A stretch of 64,000 bases of DNA from Actinernus sp. WN-2022 (lineage: Eukaryota; Cnidaria; Anthozoa; Actiniaria; Actinernidae): assembly GCA_030867875.1 (NCBI GenBank), contig JAOWCC010000804.1, positions 1-64,000 of the forward strand, in the 5' to 3' direction. Made by a program: the position numbers and the translations under genes. Numbering within the stretch: position 1 is the first letter of the stretch; every line of letters begins with the position of its first letter. This document shows positions 41,741-53,168 of the stretch, piece after piece. A model generated the notes under the pieces. That model made no database searches. It had not been told where the DNA came from and worked only from the letters and a program-made list of their open reading frames with translations.

Positions 41741-43020
41741 AAAATCGTCACAGGATTTTTGGAGTTAAAGGCAAAGCTCTCGCTTGGCTTCATTCATACA
41801 TCACAGGCCGTACACAGTTTGTACACATTGACAGTGCTCGCTCCACTCTACGTTCTCTAAACTATGGAGTACCTCAAGTTCTGTCTTAGGGCCAATACTA
41901 TATCTACTCTACACATCCCCTTTGGGCGACATCATCCGCATGCATAACATGTCATTTCACCTTTACGCAGATGATACTCAGCTGTACACGACTTTTACCT
42001 GTAATGACAATGCTGAACTTGCTACTGCTATACGCCGGATTGAAACATGTCTTGTCGACATTAACAACTGGATGATTTTAAATAAACTTAAATTAAACGC
42101 GGACAAAACGGAACTTCTTCTCCTACATTCAAAATTTCGTAAGTCATCTGCCCTCCCCTCCATCACCGTAGGTACTGACACTATACGTCCAACCGACAAA
42201 GCACGCAACATTGGAGTGGTTTTTGACACCAATATGACAATGGTTAACCAAATAAATAACATGGTAAAAGGAGCCTACTACCATCTCAGGAACATTGCAA
42301 AAATAATAAAGTACATAAGTTATGACAACACTAAGATTTTAATTCACTCATTTGTCACCTCCAAACTTGATTTCTGTAATTCACTATTGTATGGTCTACC
42401 GAAATATCAGATTGCCAAACTTCAAAACGTACAAAATGCAGCTGCTCGGATAATAGCTTGTCTTCGTAAATATGACCATATAACTGATACTCTGAGGGAA
42501 CTGCACTGGCTGCCTATAGAGCATATAATTGTTTTTAAAATTAATTTAATCACTTTTAAGGCTTTAACTAATATATCACCTAAGTATATACAAGATATTT
42601 TAAAATTGTATCGTCCTTGCCGACAATTACGGTCATCGACTGACAAGTGGCGTCTTATTGCACCAGACTATAATTTAAAAACCTATGGATACCGAGCATT
42701 TTCAGTAGCTTCTCCCAGGTTATGGAACGAACTACCAATAGACATTAGATCGAGTAGCAATGTGAACATTTTTAAATCTAAGCTTAAAACATATCTTTTT
42801 AAACGTGCATATAATTTGTAGCTTGTGTTTTACTAACTTTTGTAGTCAATTTGTTTGTTATATTGTTTAAGTTCAATTTTAAATCTATTTTAATTCTTAG
42901 CCTAAGCCATAATTAGTTCTATGATTGTATAGTTAGTCATTAACACAATTTTTATTTGTTACTTGTATTGTAAAGCGCTTAGAACAGAAATGTATAAGCG
43001 CTATATAAATATTATTATTC
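41741..43020 (+). pseudogene. 5'-truncated CR1/L2-like LINE, RT palm to 3' end
   Basis: It starts abruptly near 41755 within reverse transcriptase (GKALAWLHSYITGR). A one-base defect near 41884 separates this from a 299-codon frame (41922-42821). That frame holds FHLYADDTQLYTTF (catalytic palm), LNADKTELLLLHSK, then DFCNSLLYGLPKYQIAKLQN and the closing SVASPRLWNELPIDIRSS. A 200-bp 3' UTR ends GCGCTATATAAATATTATT at 43020, the usual kind of 3' end for this LINE group. Endonuclease and ORF1 are absent. It is the best-preserved LINE frame in the window. Confidence 0.92.
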
Positions 43021-44230
43021 ATTTTCTGTTAGCGTTGAAGCGAAGAGATCGATAGAACATGTTCAGATTTAACGGCTTCTCCTGGCTTTCTCACTGATGA
43101 AACTTACCAGAAAACTACCCAGTAATACACTTCATCTATTGCTCTACCTAAGGTTTTTTAAAATCGCTTTATTGATAAAATTTGAGCAATCGAATCTATA
43201 AACAAATTCATCTCTCTGGACTCAGTCCGTTTGGCCAATATAAAGCATCGTTAGAACAACCCTTGTGTCATATTCGAAGAGCCAATCACAATACGTGACA
43301 GTTCAGCGTTTACCAGGGTCTTCTCTCGGAGTATCTGACCGAGAAGATCCTGGTCACGAGGTTGGTTGTCCGCTAGCGCACGTGATCAGAACGTGACAGA
43401 AGGTGGCGTGATGTCTCCGGGAAACAAATCTTTAAACTGTTTCCTCAATGTGTTTAATGTGATACCTAAGTATGTCGTGCACGCGGCTTGTTTTTCCTTC
43501 TTCTCTATGACAACCGTATTAGAAATGCATGCAGGTGTATTTGCTAGGCGATAATAGTAATCATAAATAAATTTAGTATCAGTCCATTACGATTCCGTTG
43601 TTACGATTCTTGACAACAATTTTTGAGAAAACGAGTGGAAAATCGTTGCAGTTGCTTTTAGATAATTACTTGACGCGGGCGAGCGGGAAAAAAACATGGT
43701 AACGCATGGAACACACAACGGTGAGCTTCAAACACATGTTCATGTCCTACATAATTATTATTATTATACTTTGCTTAGATTCGACAAAATATCAGGGCGA
43801 GTTTTGTCGAGCCATGGTTCATTGTTATCATCCCTATTAAAGTTAGTTTGTGTACATAAAGGAACCATTTCGCGGCTCTGTCGCCAGACGCGCATGTGAC
43901 ACGGCAGTTGTGGCGGGAAAACTCACAAGCATGTTTGCTGTAATAACAATCGAAGTATATTTAATTTCAAACTGTCTGTGATATCGTGGAATATCATATC
44001 AAGACAATATCTTGATAACTTGATATATATAGAATATTACATGGGCGCGCGGAGATACGTACAACATACGTTTTTTATCATCGAGTGATGGAAAAGCATC
44101 ATATGGAGAGCACGTACGTAGACTGAGCGTGTATTTTCTGTGGCTCCTGCTCATTGCTTATAATTAGATTTTTGGAAACTTTATGGCCGATTTCCTCTCT
44201 ACCTAAGAGAAAAGGTACAGGTAGACAGTA
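43021..44230. other. No recognisable gene; one inverted-repeat copy
   Basis: It holds the repeat at 43308-43365 and otherwise AT-rich sequence. A 62-codon frame at 43366-43554 has no recognisable content. Confidence 0.4.
43308..43365. repeat. Inverted repeat, CAGGGTCTTCTC family, copy 2
   Basis: ACCAGGGTCTTCTCTCGG pairs with CCGAGAAGATCCTGGT. The whole segment is the reverse complement of 33258-33330. Confidence 0.75.
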
Positions 44231-44231
44231 G

Positions 44232-44345
44232 CTCCAGTAATAATAATAACTTTATTTCAGTGTTATTAAGATAGTAGCATGCAGTTACTCACCACTAAAT
44301 TGGGAGCACTATAAAATGAATAAATAAATAAATAGATAAATAACT
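44232..44345 (-). repeat. Retroposon 3' tail, minus strand
   Basis: Plus-strand ATAATAATAACTTTATTTCAG is the reverse complement of a AATAAAGTTATT-type LINE end. An ATAA microsatellite lies at 44318-44350. Confidence 0.4.
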
Positions 44346-44504
44346 AAATAATTCTACCCCCTTTCGACCCTGAGCTAAACTATAAAATTAATATGATTAC
44401 ATAATTTCACATATTCTTCATAATTTTACCTTTAATAATATATGATATATATGATAGTTCTAGAGGTACTATTAATAACTACTTTCCCCTCCCTATAAAT
44501 CACA

Positions 44505-44800
44505 AATGGCGACTAAGCAAGAAGATATACAAAGCCGGTACTCAGGGGCTTTCTGCAAAAATGAACTAGATTTTGACAGTTCTACCGTCGAATTTCAGAG
44601 AGTTCCGACCGGATCAGCCGCCCGAACGCAGGACAGAGTCGGTCTCCGACCAATTATTGCCCGTTTTCTCCGTCGTTCAGCCTAAATCCTAACCCTTCTA
44701 AGTTAGGAACCAAGTTTGGAATATCAGACGACCTATCCAAAAAATGGTAGAGACGAGGGAGAAACAGATACATACGGCATAAGAAACTAGAAACAAGTCG
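44505..44800 (+). pseudogene. L1-like LINE ORF1 fragment
   Basis: Frame: MATKQEDIQSRYSGAFCKNE, then VEFQRVPTGSAARTQDRVGL, RPIIARFLRR. The E-x-QRVHR/V and RPIIARF motifs are characteristic of ORF1 RNA-binding proteins of L1/Tx1-like LINEs. A stop and a frame change follow, after which FGISDDLSKKW (normally I-x-DDLPK) is still readable. The ORF2 fragments at 49.7-51 kb could belong to the same family but not demonstrably to the same copy. Confidence 0.6.
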
Positions 44801-45130
44801 TACAGGAAAGCAGGCCTACTTCACTGAGCAGAATAGACTGAGCCTGACAAATAATTCATTGATGGTATCATGCAGCCATGCAGTTATCAACTGTTATCAA
44901 TGACTTGTTTATATATATAATACGAAACATACGTACTCTCGTCTCTGTCTTGGAAGTAGTTTCGAAACATTATACGGTTTGCAGATTTAGCGGCCTTTTA
45001 GTCATCCTATACCGTTAATCGAGGGGGGGCGTTTAATGGCTCACGGAAACTGGAAATTGGTCTTGTCGTCCCCGGCTGTTTCACAGCATTTACCCAAAGC
45101 GTTGAAATGGGAAGAAGGCTGAACAACCCC

Positions 45131-45771
45131 GTGGGTGGGGGGGGGGGGGGGGGGGGGTACTCCTGTTTGTGACGTATTATGTATGTGCCGCCCGGGTGGG
45201 TCAGGGTTTTGACGGCTCAGTTTGGGCAGGTAGGGTCAGGGTTTTGACCTGATTTGGGCAGATCAGGGTCAGGATTGGAGTATAATTTGGGTACAGTCAG
45301 GGTCGGGGTTCAGTATTTTTTAGGCAGTTAGGGTTCAGTTTTTTTTAGCTACTACATTGTATGTCGAAAAAAATACATTCTGTTGCCGCATTTTGATCGC
45401 CTGTCCACATGCAAGCACTGAGGTTCCCTTACATTGTGACGCCGCTAATTCGTACTTCAGTACTTATCTATGTACTCCATCTGCTGATTTGTTTACCCAA
45501 TACCACGTCCCGACTTGAAATGTTCCGTATTTTGCATGCAATCCCGGTACGCGGTATACCGGCCGGGATATATATCCGACCGTGTTTTGAAAACAATTTA
45601 AAGAAGGGGCAATAAGGTTTTTTTTTTCCTAAAAAGGGGTCAATCAGGGTTTTGGAGCTCGGATTGGGTCAAACAGGGTCAGGGTTTGAGTCTCTTGGCC
45701 TCACATACATACCCATTTTTCATGTAAGTACTCCCACCCCCCCACCCCCCCCCCCCCCCCCCCCCCCCGGG
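45131..45771. mobile_element. Element bounded by a G run and a C run
   Basis: The left edge is a 21-base G run followed by TACTCC (45137-45163). The right edge is GTACTCCCACCC then a C run (45729-45768), i.e. inverted ends. The interior has degenerate AGGGTCAGGGTTTTGACC repeats. The architecture matches 19967-20258. A CGC-rich 100 bp near 45540 is unexplained. Confidence 0.65.
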
Positions 45772-45974
45772 TGAAGAACGAGCTGCTTCGGGTACAAGAG
45801 CTATGCAAGCACATGGACTTAATAATCACGGACTGTGAGTTGGAAAAAAAGAAACTAATTTCCCTTATCAGCCAAACATAACTTTAATACGGTACTACAT
45901 ATAGGAACATGCCGTAACTTTGTAATAAAATGCAAGTTGTATGCCATCATCTCTCTTACTGTGCCATATTTATT

Positions 45975-46095
45975 GGGGGAGGGGAGGGGGGGCGCTTAAT
46001 CGAGGGGGAGCGCTTATTTCAAATTGTGTTGCCAAGGGGGGCGCTTAATCGAGGGGGTCGCTTAATCGAGGGTGGGCGCTTAATCGAGGAAATAC
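45975..46095. repeat. Repeats of GGGCGCTTAATCGAGG
   Basis: Four to five copies of GGGCGCTTAATCGAGGG-like units between 45990 and 46090, with another near 45012-45035. They are unevenly spaced and G-rich. Confidence 0.75.
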
Positions 46096-46354
46096 GGTAT
46101 ATAGGCACTGAATTATCAACAACAAACAGTAGGCCATTATGGAATTAATATTCAGAAATGAGGAAGGAGTCGTCAATAAAGGACTATCCTATCGGTAGTA
46201 ATTGTACGACTACTAATCCTAGCACCAACCACCTTAATCTTAGGGTTAGGGTTGGGGTTAAAGGATTAGATCATTATATAGTCATTATGCATGCAAGAAA
46301 CCATTTTTATCTTATTATCTTTTTATCTTATTGTTACGGTAGTATATCATTATA

Positions 46355-47013
46355 CATTAACATATGGGCCGCGTCAGGCAAAAAGGGCCCGGACAGCATT
46401 CAAGTTAAATTCCTACAATGGTGTTCCTAATGACAGGTTGAAGATTATATTTGACGAGAAGCGCTACATTTCATTTCTAACAATAAATGTCAGTTTCAAG
46501 AAATTGACAACAAAAATCAGGGGTGAAATTTACGTGATTTTGATGCAAGGGCCCGATTACAAATATGATCACAAAAATTAGGAATCCTGTCAGAGGAGAT
46601 GATTTTGATGTATGACATTCATTTATATCTGCTGGCATTAAAGAGTAAAAAAATAAATAAGATGAACAAGATGATCACTTTTTGGCCAAAAAATGTATTT
46701 TCGGCTGTAGTCATTCTGCTCCCCGTAGCCCGTAATATGATTTTAGCAATAGTATGTTATACCTTGAAACAATCGTCTGATGATAGAGAATGATTTGCGC
46801 CTGCTAAAATTGTGATCAAACCCTTGGGTAAAATATCGTAAATTTCGTCTTCGATTTCATGAAATCAACACTACTTGTTAGTAGCACAATGTGGCGCTCG
46901 CGATGTATATCGTAATCGCACCACAAGTACAAAAACATGGTACAATTTCAAAAGACATTTACATGTTATGTCGCCCGGCCGGCCCTTTTTGCCTGACGCG
47001 GCCCATGTTATAT
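46355..47013. mobile_element. 650-bp element with 30-35-bp inverted termini
   Basis: TATGGGCCGCGTCAGGCAAA at 46363 and its continuation AAGGGCC are matched by GGCCCTTTTTGCCTGACGCG then GCCCATG at 46981-47007. Weaker pairing extends to the AACAT/ATGTT outside. The interior contains no transposase-like frame. Confidence 0.8.
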
Positions 47014-47084
47014 CTAGTCACATAATTAATAGCACCATAATACATCTGATCAATTGATTTCACATCCCTATCCATTAGAGAAGA

Positions 47085-47555
47085 AAAGCCAAAGCAAAGC
47101 AAATGTTCAAGATATTAAATGATAAGGCACCAAGTTGCCGTGTAGATCTATTTATAAGGAAATGTGATGTTACTGACTATAACCTTAGGGGGTCCACAAT
47201 TTAACTGCAGTTGACACTCCCAAACAATAAGTTTTTCTTTACAGTGGGGCAGAAGTGTGGAATTCGCAACCTGACTATTTACGGGATTACAATTCCTTCT
47301 CTTCTTGTAAGACTAGAATTGCCTATCACATCGTTCCTTTACATTGAAGTATTTTAGTGTCTTTTACTATAGTATTTTTAGTATTTTAGATTGTATATCA
47401 TAATATTAGTTCTCTTAGATAGGGTATTGTAAATTAGAGTTATTTGAATTTTAGCCGCTGTAAATTGTTGTTAAAAAGATATGAAGTACACGCCCCTTGT
47501 GGAAATCAGCTTTCAGTTGACAGGGCTAAGCGTGTTTAAATAAAGTTTACTACTA
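47085..47555 (+). pseudogene. Decayed LINE ORF2 C-terminus with 3' tail
   Basis: Broken frames give NVQDIK, DVTDYNLRG and SGAEVWNS, the usual final motifs of CR1/jockey ORF2 (YNLRG, GAxxWNSLP). The segment ends AATAAAGTTTACTACTATTA at 47550. Many stops are present. Confidence 0.6.
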
Positions 47556-47953
47556 TTACAAAATCAACCTTATGAATTGGTGGTGTTTGATTGCACAAAC
47601 ATCGTACATGATACTGGTAAACAGATTACCTCCAATTGCAAGGTTTCCCCGAGCCTTAAATAACTCTGCAAATCGAGCTGTTTACAAACCGAATCAGTCT
47701 ATAGTGCGCATGCTCACTGGAAAAGGTATTTGCAGGTGCCGATCAACTAATCAGAATTCTGGATGGGATGCCTAGTCGAATGATAACGCTGGATATTTAT
47801 ACTCGTCCCAGGCTCTGTCGCACATTATTTGAACTCCACTGGGTAAAGTTAACGTTGGATATACTTTGGGATTGTATCAAGTACAAGGTAAGACAATAAT
47901 ATATGAAATATGGCAAAAGTAAAGCAAAGGAGAGCAATCTTCCGTACGGAAAT

Positions 47954-48460
47954 AGATGGCGGCTTCTACTTTTACCCACAATCCTTTACGCGCGAAAAAC
48001 ATTCAATTCGTTATAAAATGTCAATAGAGCTTTTTTAAATCTGAAAAATAAGCCAGTACAAGTGCTGTTGCCAATACACTGTCATTGAAGAGAACAGATG
48101 ATTTCTTAACAAGCCAGTACAAGTGCTGTTTGTTGCCAATACACTGTCATTGAAGAGAACAGAGGATTTCTGTGTTATCTTAATAACAAGCCAGTACAAG
48201 TGCTGTTGTCAATACACTGTCATTGAAGAGAACAGATGATTTCTACGTGTTATCTTAATAACAAGCCAGTACACGTACTGTTGCCAATACACTGTCATTG
48301 AAGAGAACAGAGGATTTCTATGTGTTATCTTAATAACAAGCCAGTACAAGTGCTGTTTGTTGCCAATACACTGTCATTGAAGAGAACAGAGCATTTCTAC
48401 GCGTCATTTTGACCGTGTTGGGTTCGCAAGGAATTGTGTCAAATGTCCAGCCGCCATCTT
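47954..48460. mobile_element. MITE with a tandem-repeat core (five about 76-bp units)
   Basis: The termini are AGATGGCGGCTTCTAC with TTTACCCACAATCCTTTACG on the left and CGCAAGGAATTGTGTCAAAT, then CAGCCGCCATCT on the right. Between them ACAAGCCAGTACAAGTGCTG plus GCCAATACACTGTCATTGAA repeats about five times (48046-48395). Some units are shortened or contain TGTT additions. Confidence 0.8.
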
Positions 48461-49048
48461 TTGTTTACCGTCTCGTGGATGATATCAATAGCTAGGCTTA
48501 GAAAAGAACTGCAAACGTAAGAATATTAATGCATCCTACATCATAAGTAATTATATATATAATACGAAAAAGCCCCTGAAACGCGAAACATAGGGTCTCG
48601 AAGAATAACTCGTGGATTTTCAAAAAGCATGATTGTGTATGCATATGAACCGTGCGTTAAAATGTGCGTGTTCGATACTCACCAGTTGGATTAACTCGAA
48701 ATAATCTTTGTCTAAAACCCTACAAAAGGAAGTGAACCATTAGTTTATACCACCAGTATTTTTAAACGACACTGTAACGGTTCTAAAAAGCAATGGTTAC
48801 GCTAGCTGAGTGGAGAAAATACAATTATTATACGAATTATATTCTTTTTATTCAAATTTATACAGCGAAAATGAACTGATCTCTTAACGATGATACAACA
48901 AACAGTTTTCTCCAAGGTACTGACAATTCCCCCAATTACAGAAATTAAACGGCAAAGAATAGCAGGATGTGTGCGAAGGAAATTTGGTTGTGCGAAATTT
49001 GTAATGTCTTTTTAGAAACTTCCAGAAAAACAAAACAGCTGGTAACGA

Positions 49049-49390
49049 TGGGCACAATCCCTTGCAAAGCTAACACAGTCAAAATAACACGTAGAAATCC
49101 TCTCTTCTCTTCAATGGAAGTGTATTGGCAACAGTACTTGTACTGGCTTGTTATTAAGATAACACGTAGAAAGCCTCTCTTCTCTTCAATGGAAGTGTAT
49201 TGGCAACAGCACTTGTGCTGGCTTGTTATTAAGATAACACGTAGAAAGCCTCTCTTCTCTTCAATGGAAGTGTATTGGCAACAGCACTGGCTTGTCTTTA
49301 AGATTTAAAAACTCTCTACCGCGATTTGATAACGGGTATAAAGTTTTTAACGCGCAAAGGATTGTGGGTAAATGTACAGGCCGCCATCTT
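49049..49390. mobile_element. Second copy of the same MITE, opposite orientation
   Basis: Three units reading TCAATGGAAGTGTATTGGCA then CAGCACTTGTGCTGGCTTG are the reverse complement of the 48-kb array. The right terminus is AACGCGCAAAGGATTGTGGG, then GGCCGCCATCTT, and the left is a worn GATGGGCACAATCCCTTGC. Confidence 0.75.
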
Positions 49391-49439
49391 TCTCTGTATG
49401 GTGTTTTGAATTTTACCAAGTGCTCTGGTCACTACTTGG

Positions 49440-49640
49440 AGCATGCATGTTTAACTGTACTTGTCAATTTTAGGATAGGCAGTGGTTAACTCGAAAGCTC
49501 TGTGCTACTTTAACCACTGTGCACAATCTCATTTTCTTCCTCTAAAGTTATCTGTACTTTTTTTTTGCATTCATTTGTAACTTTAAGAAATGTGCAAATA
49601 AAGCTAAAGTCTAAAGTCTAAAGTCTAAAAAAAAACACGA
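49440..49640 (+). repeat. Retroposon 3' tail ending in (TAAAGTC)n
   Basis: TGCAAATAAAGC is followed by three to four TAAAGTC units and a poly-A run. It is another LINE-like tail with its own short repeat. Confidence 0.6.
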
Positions 49641-49729
49641 ACATGGTGAATACTTTTTTATAATAATCTTACTGGGAACTGAGAAAGACAAGGACACAAG
49701 ACATATTTAATAAAATGTTGATAAGAAGA

Positions 49730-50560
49730 TTGCGTCAAAAGTGTTAGTGAAAAGACTAGAGAAAATACTACCCGAAATAACCCATTTTTACCAAACTGCT
49801 TTTGTCAAATGTACCCAATATTTGATGCAGTTCTATTGATGACCTTTTAATTTCTACAAACGAACTAATTATAAAAAAACACGGAATATTGTGTGCAACC
49901 ACGACTGGCGCTACTCCTATTTATTATAGTTTTGGAAACGCTTGCAATCAATCTCAGGAATACTGAATAACGAACTCCAATTTGAAAAGAGATCAAAATC
50001 TAAAATGAAGAGCCTATAAGCTCATGCATAGCATTTGCCGATTATATCATCTGATTTTTGAATGACAATATGTTCAAGCAAGTAAATCTTATAACGACGA
50101 AAAAACTGTGATAATGAGAATGGGATAATTCCAAACGGCAACCGTAATCAACGTAAAATCATCAATAAATATATTAGGTGTCTACTTTGATGCTTTCAAC
50201 ACGGTCCCAATATTCACAAAAAAGCATTAAACATGTGGAAGTGGAAGTCGTATACACTTATTGGTAGGATTCAAGTCGTTAAAACGTTTGCTATACCTAG
50301 CCAGCTTAATGCTAACGACCTTATCAAAGAAGCCAATACCTTGATCTATGATTTTATCTGGAAAGGAAGGCGCGGAACACATTTAAACGTAATTTTGGTC
50401 CTAGTCAATAATATTGAAAAAAGCGGCCTAAAGATATAGAATCGATGCATGATAAATGGCCAAAGAGTAATGTGCATCAAGAAATACTTAGAAACATATA
50501 AATCCCCATGGAAAGTTTGTTTAGCTGATTCTTACCTTAAAATAATGGGGAGAGGAAATT
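49730..50560 (+). pseudogene. L1/Tx1-like LINE reverse transcriptase remnants
   Basis: The frame near 49740 reads VLVKRLEKILPEITHFYQTA followed by FVK, the RT motif block NRLKKVLPxIIxxDQTAF. The next recognisable piece (50233-50439) reads MWKWKSYTLIGRIQVVKTFA, then NTLIYDFIWKG. That is the segment after the palm (W-x-x-R-x-L-T-x-x-G-R-I-x-I-x-K) of L1/Tx1-type ORF2. The catalytic palm between them is too decayed to read. Confidence 0.7.
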
Positions 50561-50589
50561 TCTTGCTACACTAGCTGGACTGAGTTGAG

Positions 50590-50720
50590 TTTGTTGGTCA
50601 GAGGGTTTTTCTCCGGTTTCTCCGGGCTTCCTCTATCCACAAAAACCAACACGCTAAATTCCAATTCTATCTGTGGTTTAGCCGGTCCCTGACTTTGATC
50701 GGCCCCTATATGGTTGTTTC
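50590..50720 (+). repeat. SINE body fragment
   Basis: GTTTTTCTCCGGTTTCTCCG, CCACAAAAACCAACACGCTA and TTTAGCCGGTCCCTGACTTT match the 3' half of the SINE at 52270-52500. The tRNA-like head is missing. Confidence 0.65.
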
Positions 50721-50759
50721 AGGTCCCGTTAGAAATTCAGAGTTGGACACATAAACTCC

Positions 50760-51115
50760 ATATTTTTACCCCTACTTTTAAAAAGAATATATATATATTT
50801 ATGTTTAGTCTACTCTCAACAATAAGTCACTGGCAAATTCATACGAAGACATCATAAATGAAATTATCTGGAATAACAGATATACTCTTAAGAAAAAGAA
50901 ATAAATCTATAACTTACAGTCACTTTGTTCAAAACAAAAAAATATATACAAAATATGGGATATTATTTACCTTATTCATGTCTCATGCCCTCGTAGGACG
51001 AATTCTGATAACAATTGCACCAGAGCGAGGCCCGTTGTTCCTAAGATCGCAAATTGAAGCCGGTGAGAAATGTCTTAGTTTGTGTCATGCGGCACTGTTG
51101 TGTAGTAAGTAAATT
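50760..51115 (+). pseudogene. Further L1-like ORF2 C-terminal fragment
   Basis: Broken frames give ANSYEDIINEIIWNNRYTL and KSITYSHFVQNKKIYTKYGI, the pattern IIWNN(R/K)xI-x-x-x-K-S seen near the C-terminus of L1-like ORF2. The SINE fragment lies between this and the 50.2-kb piece. The assignment is moderate. Confidence 0.4.
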
Positions 51116-51180
51116 AACGTTATTTTCAACGCCATCGAGTGTAATTTTTTTATCTTTTCCTGTGACAAGCTGGAACAACT

Positions 51181-51364
51181 TGCCTCGCTCTAATGCCTAA
51201 TAAGGTCAATATCCAGTAACCATAACCGCCTCGCTCTAATGCCTTATAAGGTCAATATCCAGTAACCATAACCGCCTCGTTCTAATGCCCTATAAGGTCA
51301 ATATCCAGTAACCATAACCGCCTCGCTCTAATGCCTTATAAGGTCAATATCCAGTAACCATAGC
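51181..51364. repeat. Four 46-bp tandem repeats
   Basis: The unit is CGCCTCGCTCTAATGCCTTA, TAAGGTCAATATCCAGTAAC, CATAAC and repeats exactly four times (51181, 51227, 51273, 51319) with 1-3 changes. Units abut directly. Confidence 0.95.
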
Positions 51365-52260
51365 CTTGAAGGCGAGGTAACATGTTCAACTAACACTGGT
51401 ACTGCTAGCCTATTAACGATATTCGGTATTGTTAATGCTATTCCTGCCAATTGGAGATCAGTCATTATAATCAGCATCATTCCAGTGTCATTTTGAGCAA
51501 TTGTTTTCAGGTTACTTTAGGAGGGGAACTGATGAGCTTACAATTATTTCACGAATCAAAAAGTTACAAGTGTGTCCTTAAACAAATACTCCTTGCAATG
51601 AGTGCTCGAGGAGGTGAAATAAGTATCCTGGTATTATGATTGATTAGAAAAATATTCTCTTCCATTTACAGGTGGCTTTGGATACAAAAAAATATAGAGA
51701 ATTTCAATATAAATTTTTAAATCGTATTGAGTTTATATGAACAAAAAATCAATTTTGAATTGTTGACTCTTCCATTTGTAAAAATGACAAAGAATCCACT
51801 GAGCATTCACTTCATTGTGACGTCACTGATCTGAAAAGTCTTTTTATTCTGGCTTAGGAAAATTAATTAAATGTAGCTGATTTAACTGAACAAACGGATG
51901 TCATTTTTGGTAAGTTTGATGTAACAAAGGCCACTTTGCACTGATCAGTCAAATGATACTAATAGACAAATTCTTGCTCGATCAATATAAATTTAGTAAT
52001 TAATTAAATACAATGCCGTGTATGAAGGTTTTTTATAGCCATGGTAAAACATACATATATCATTAAAATTTGCATCCGAGAGAACATTAATTACAAAGTT
52101 AGATACAAAATAAAGATGGTTGCATTCTATAGAGGCTGGCTAGTATCTAAAAAAACATCATCTTAAATTACTGCAAAAGATCTGATAGGCTTTTTCTCAT
52201 TTGATCTTATTTGTTGAAAAAAAAATCACTTTACACCGTATTGCCAACACTAAATTTCAC
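51365..52260. other. No recognisable gene
   Basis: AT-rich spacer. A 62-codon frame (51451-51639) has no family features. Confidence 0.4.
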
Positions 52261-52271
52261 GCACATTTGTT

Positions 52272-52500
52272 CCAGGAGCCGGGGTGGTGCAGTGGTTAAG
52301 CGCTTCGCCTTTCACTTCTGTAGGCCCAGGTTCGATTTCCGGACGCGGCGCCATGCATATGCGAGTTGAGTTCGTTGGTATCTCGCCCTTGCTCCGAGGG
52401 TTCCTTCTCCGGGTTCTCCAGTTTCTTCCCTCCGCAAAAACCAATACGCTCGATGTGTGGATTAGCCGGGACTTGGCTATAAACAGTTAAACTCCACTCC
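52272..52500 (+). mobile_element. tRNA-derived SINE
   Basis: The head resembles a tRNA gene: GGTGCAGTGGTTAAGCGC (A-box-like) and, 50 bases on, GGTTCGATTTCC (B-box). The body follows with GAGTTGAGTTCGTTGGTATC, TCGCCCTTGCTCCGAGGG, TTCTCCGGGTTCTCC and AAAAACCAATACGCTCG. Partial copies of this body occur at 50590-50720 and in reverse at 61738-61885. It cannot be a real tRNA gene because the arms do not pair as a cloverleaf and no acceptor end is present. Confidence 0.8.
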
Positions 52501-53105
52501 CTGACTGCTTAATTGAAAGTATTTTCCATATTTTCTTTTGAGGCTATATTTTTACACAGTTTGTTAATCATTTGTTATTGATTGTAACCATCCCACATGT
52601 GCGCGAGGTTCAGTCGTCAGTTCATATGAACATCGCTGGTAATAACTGTGTCCGGCCCTAACTGCGACTGTAAAGGTCTTTCACCGTGACACAGTGCCTT
52701 TAACAAGGAAACAAATCGACATACTGTTCTTTCTATTAACCCACTGGTTCAAAATTAACCATGTGGAATTAGCACATAAACACCTAGCATATGCAAAATA
52801 GCTGTTCAGTCACTTCAGCGAATCTGGCTGCCTTGAAAATCGTAAGTAAACGTGAGTCATTCTCCCACTGACCAGTCCGTACTTCCATGCTTGCGAAATA
52901 ATATTTTATTCTTTTTTTTTTACCTATTATTCCGGAATAATTCCGGATTCGTTTATGATGTTTGTCGGTGGCGTTTCATGCATTATCTAACGGAAATGTT
53001 TTGGCTGTCGTATAGGAAAATATGCTTTTGGCAACACGAAAAATTGATGAATATTTGGCATTATCCTATAAATAATATATTTCAGCCATTCAAGAGCTCA
53101 GCTTT
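52501..53105. other. No recognisable gene
   Basis: AT-rich spacer with a T-run at 52911-52921. Confidence 0.4.
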
Positions 53106-53107
53106 AC

Positions 53108-53168
53108 TATGAAATACAGGGCGGTATTTCATGGTTTTTCTATGAAATACAGGGCGGTATTTCATGGC
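53108..53168. repeat. Tandem duplicate of a palindromic 31-bp unit
   Basis: CTATGAAATACAGGGCGGTA followed by TTTCATGG occurs twice in a row. Each unit contains TGAAATAC and GTATTTCA as inverted halves around AGGGCG. Confidence 0.85.

Noticed and set aside
46232..46262. Telomere-like TTAGGGTTAGGG
   Set aside because: Only two to three units, probably chance or an old interstitial remnant.
51181..51364. Four regular 46-bp repeats, CRISPR-like at first sight
   Set aside because: Units abut with no variable spacers, and the genome is animal. It is a plain tandem repeat.
52272..52345. tRNA gene
   Set aside because: A- and B-box-like motifs are present but the acceptor and anticodon stems do not pair, and a SINE body follows.
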